Below are positions 62,966 through 64,000 of a stretch of DNA of 64,000 nucleotides, in pieces. The notes beneath the pieces are model-generated. The model saw only the letters and a list, made by a program, of their open reading frames with translations. It ran no database searches and had not been told where the DNA came from. This stretch comes from Euborellia annulipes (lineage: Eukaryota > Arthropoda > Insecta > Dermaptera > Anisolabididae), in contig JAKCPI010001673.1 in assembly GCA_023213315.1 (NCBI GenBank), positions 1 through 64,000 of the forward strand. Direction: 5' to 3'. The stretch's first letter is position 1. Every line of letters starts with the position of its first letter. The position numbers and the translations under genes were made by a program.

Positions 62966-64000
62966 CTATTTTCTCTTCCCTCAACATTGGGGGAGGGGGC
63001 TCGAGCCCCTTGGGCCCCTTGGAGTCGGCTTCTATGTCTCTGTCATTATACTTAAATAAAAATTATTTGCTAAAAAATAAATTACAATATTCTAGCCACT
63101 AACTTCTGTTTTATGTTCCTGTTTACCATTGTCTCTCGCTGATTGGCCAGAGACAGAGGAAGTGGAGTCATTGAGGGAAATTTAAAACTTTAAAATTTTG
63201 CGCCGAAGGCGAAGCAATTGCAAAATTTCCAAACAGTGAACAAGAATAAATTTGATGCATTTGCTCGCTGAAGGCATGTAAGGGGTCCAGGGGAGCTTTA
63301 CCACTTGTATACAAAAATAATATAGTTATTTCAATAATATTAATAAGAATATGAACAAGAAAAAAATGAAATTTTCAAATATTGAATATTCCCTTTTAAT
63401 AGATTATTTTTTCAAAAGATTACAAAATTTGAGGCCCCCCTTCAAATTTTATGGTCATTCTAATAATAGCCTGATTTTATTTTGTCCTTCAGCCCTTTGT
63501 CACGTTTCAATATTATCTGTAAAGCAGAGAGAAGTTCATATGGTTTGAGGGAAATCATTTGTTTTTCTGCCGATTTAATTATAAAAAAATTAATAAAAAT
63601 TTTTCGGGCAAAATCGGGCAAAAAGTTTCGATGCAATTATGTTCTACATGTATTCTAGTTTCAGAATCTATTGAGTTTGTTAGAAGGCAAGAGGATGCCC
63701 ATATACTTTTTTGAAATTGAAAAAAATTTATATTGCTTTTTTTTTACTTACAAAAAAATTTATTTAAAAATAACTAACTGTAATACAAGAAAAACAAAAA
63801 TATATTCAGAAAGAAGATTAATTTATCTATTATTCAAAAAAAATTCATTAAAATTGGATCAATATTAATACATGAAAAAAATTCCTGAATATCGACTTAA
63901 AACGCAAAGAAAAGTTACTAAGTTTTCTTGCCCACTTTGGCGCTCTATAACTCTGGTTTGGGTTGGGTAAAAAAAAATGAATTATTGTCCTGAGGTCCAC
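62966..64000. other. AT-rich spacer to the window end
   Basis: GGGCTCGAGCCCCTTGGGC near 62998, and GCTGATTGGCCAGAG at 63138 (CCAAT-like). The short frames here have no recognisable domain. Confidence 0.35.

Overview
The window looks like intergenic or intronic DNA from an animal with a large, AT-rich, repeat-swamped genome, most likely an arthropod and plausibly a crustacean. The reasons are LINE C-terminal domains, a THAP zinc-finger exon with a GTAAGT donor, a TATA/TCAGTC promoter, tRNA-derived SINEs, hAT, Tc1/mariner and Helitron families and abundant microsatellites. Nothing bacterial or viral was seen. The species call is inference only.

The dominant component is one element of about 690 bp, called here the twin-hairpin element. 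One end is an AT-rich hairpin (TACTTTCTC...GAGAAAGTA) and the other is a hairpin of about 90 nt (CTGGTGTGAC...GTCACACCAG). About ten near-complete copies lie at 1, 2320, 19516, 24580, 28366, 31312, 42407, 45361, 48183 and 60579, with many fragments and solo hairpins between them. It inserts into T/A tracts and carries a perfect RFX X-box-like palindrome (GTTGCCATGGTAAC). No transposase is encoded in any copy.

Other families, in order: a TTA-flanked MITE at 3016; a pogo-like transposase remnant at 4856-5701; five hAT-B copies (6147, 24234, 36099, 38705, 56227), all with perfect 8-bp target duplications; further hAT types at 1655, 16834, 18847, 21970, 26056, 41915, 44603 and 55750; head-to-tail Helitrons at 8440-9607 and others near 22.5, 31, 49.5, 51, 55, 57 and 62 kb; about 16 copies of a tRNA SINE with an internal palindrome; TA-flanked MITEs at 12721, 17696, 33282, 36010, 51985 and 58055; and a 3.9-kb element with long inverted repeats at 37745-41690.

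Forldback (inverted-arm) retro-insertions at 13.6, 15.2, 19.1, 21.4, 29.5, 38.6 and 51.8 kb, plus a related piece at 62.05 kb, form a second theme. Where duplications can be read they are variable (10-15 bp). All but the 15.2-kb one carry a hammerhead-like core, CTGANGA-stem-GAAACG, usually followed by AATAAA.

Host coding evidence is thin and all on the minus strand: a GC-rich first-exon candidate at 50066-50468 (signal-peptide-like segment, Gln run, GTGAGT donor, TATA box upstream) and a THAP-domain first exon at 56814-56952. The LINE ORFs (8499-8705, 53285-54281) are dead transposon fragments. Insertions nest up to four deep, so relative ages can be read directly.
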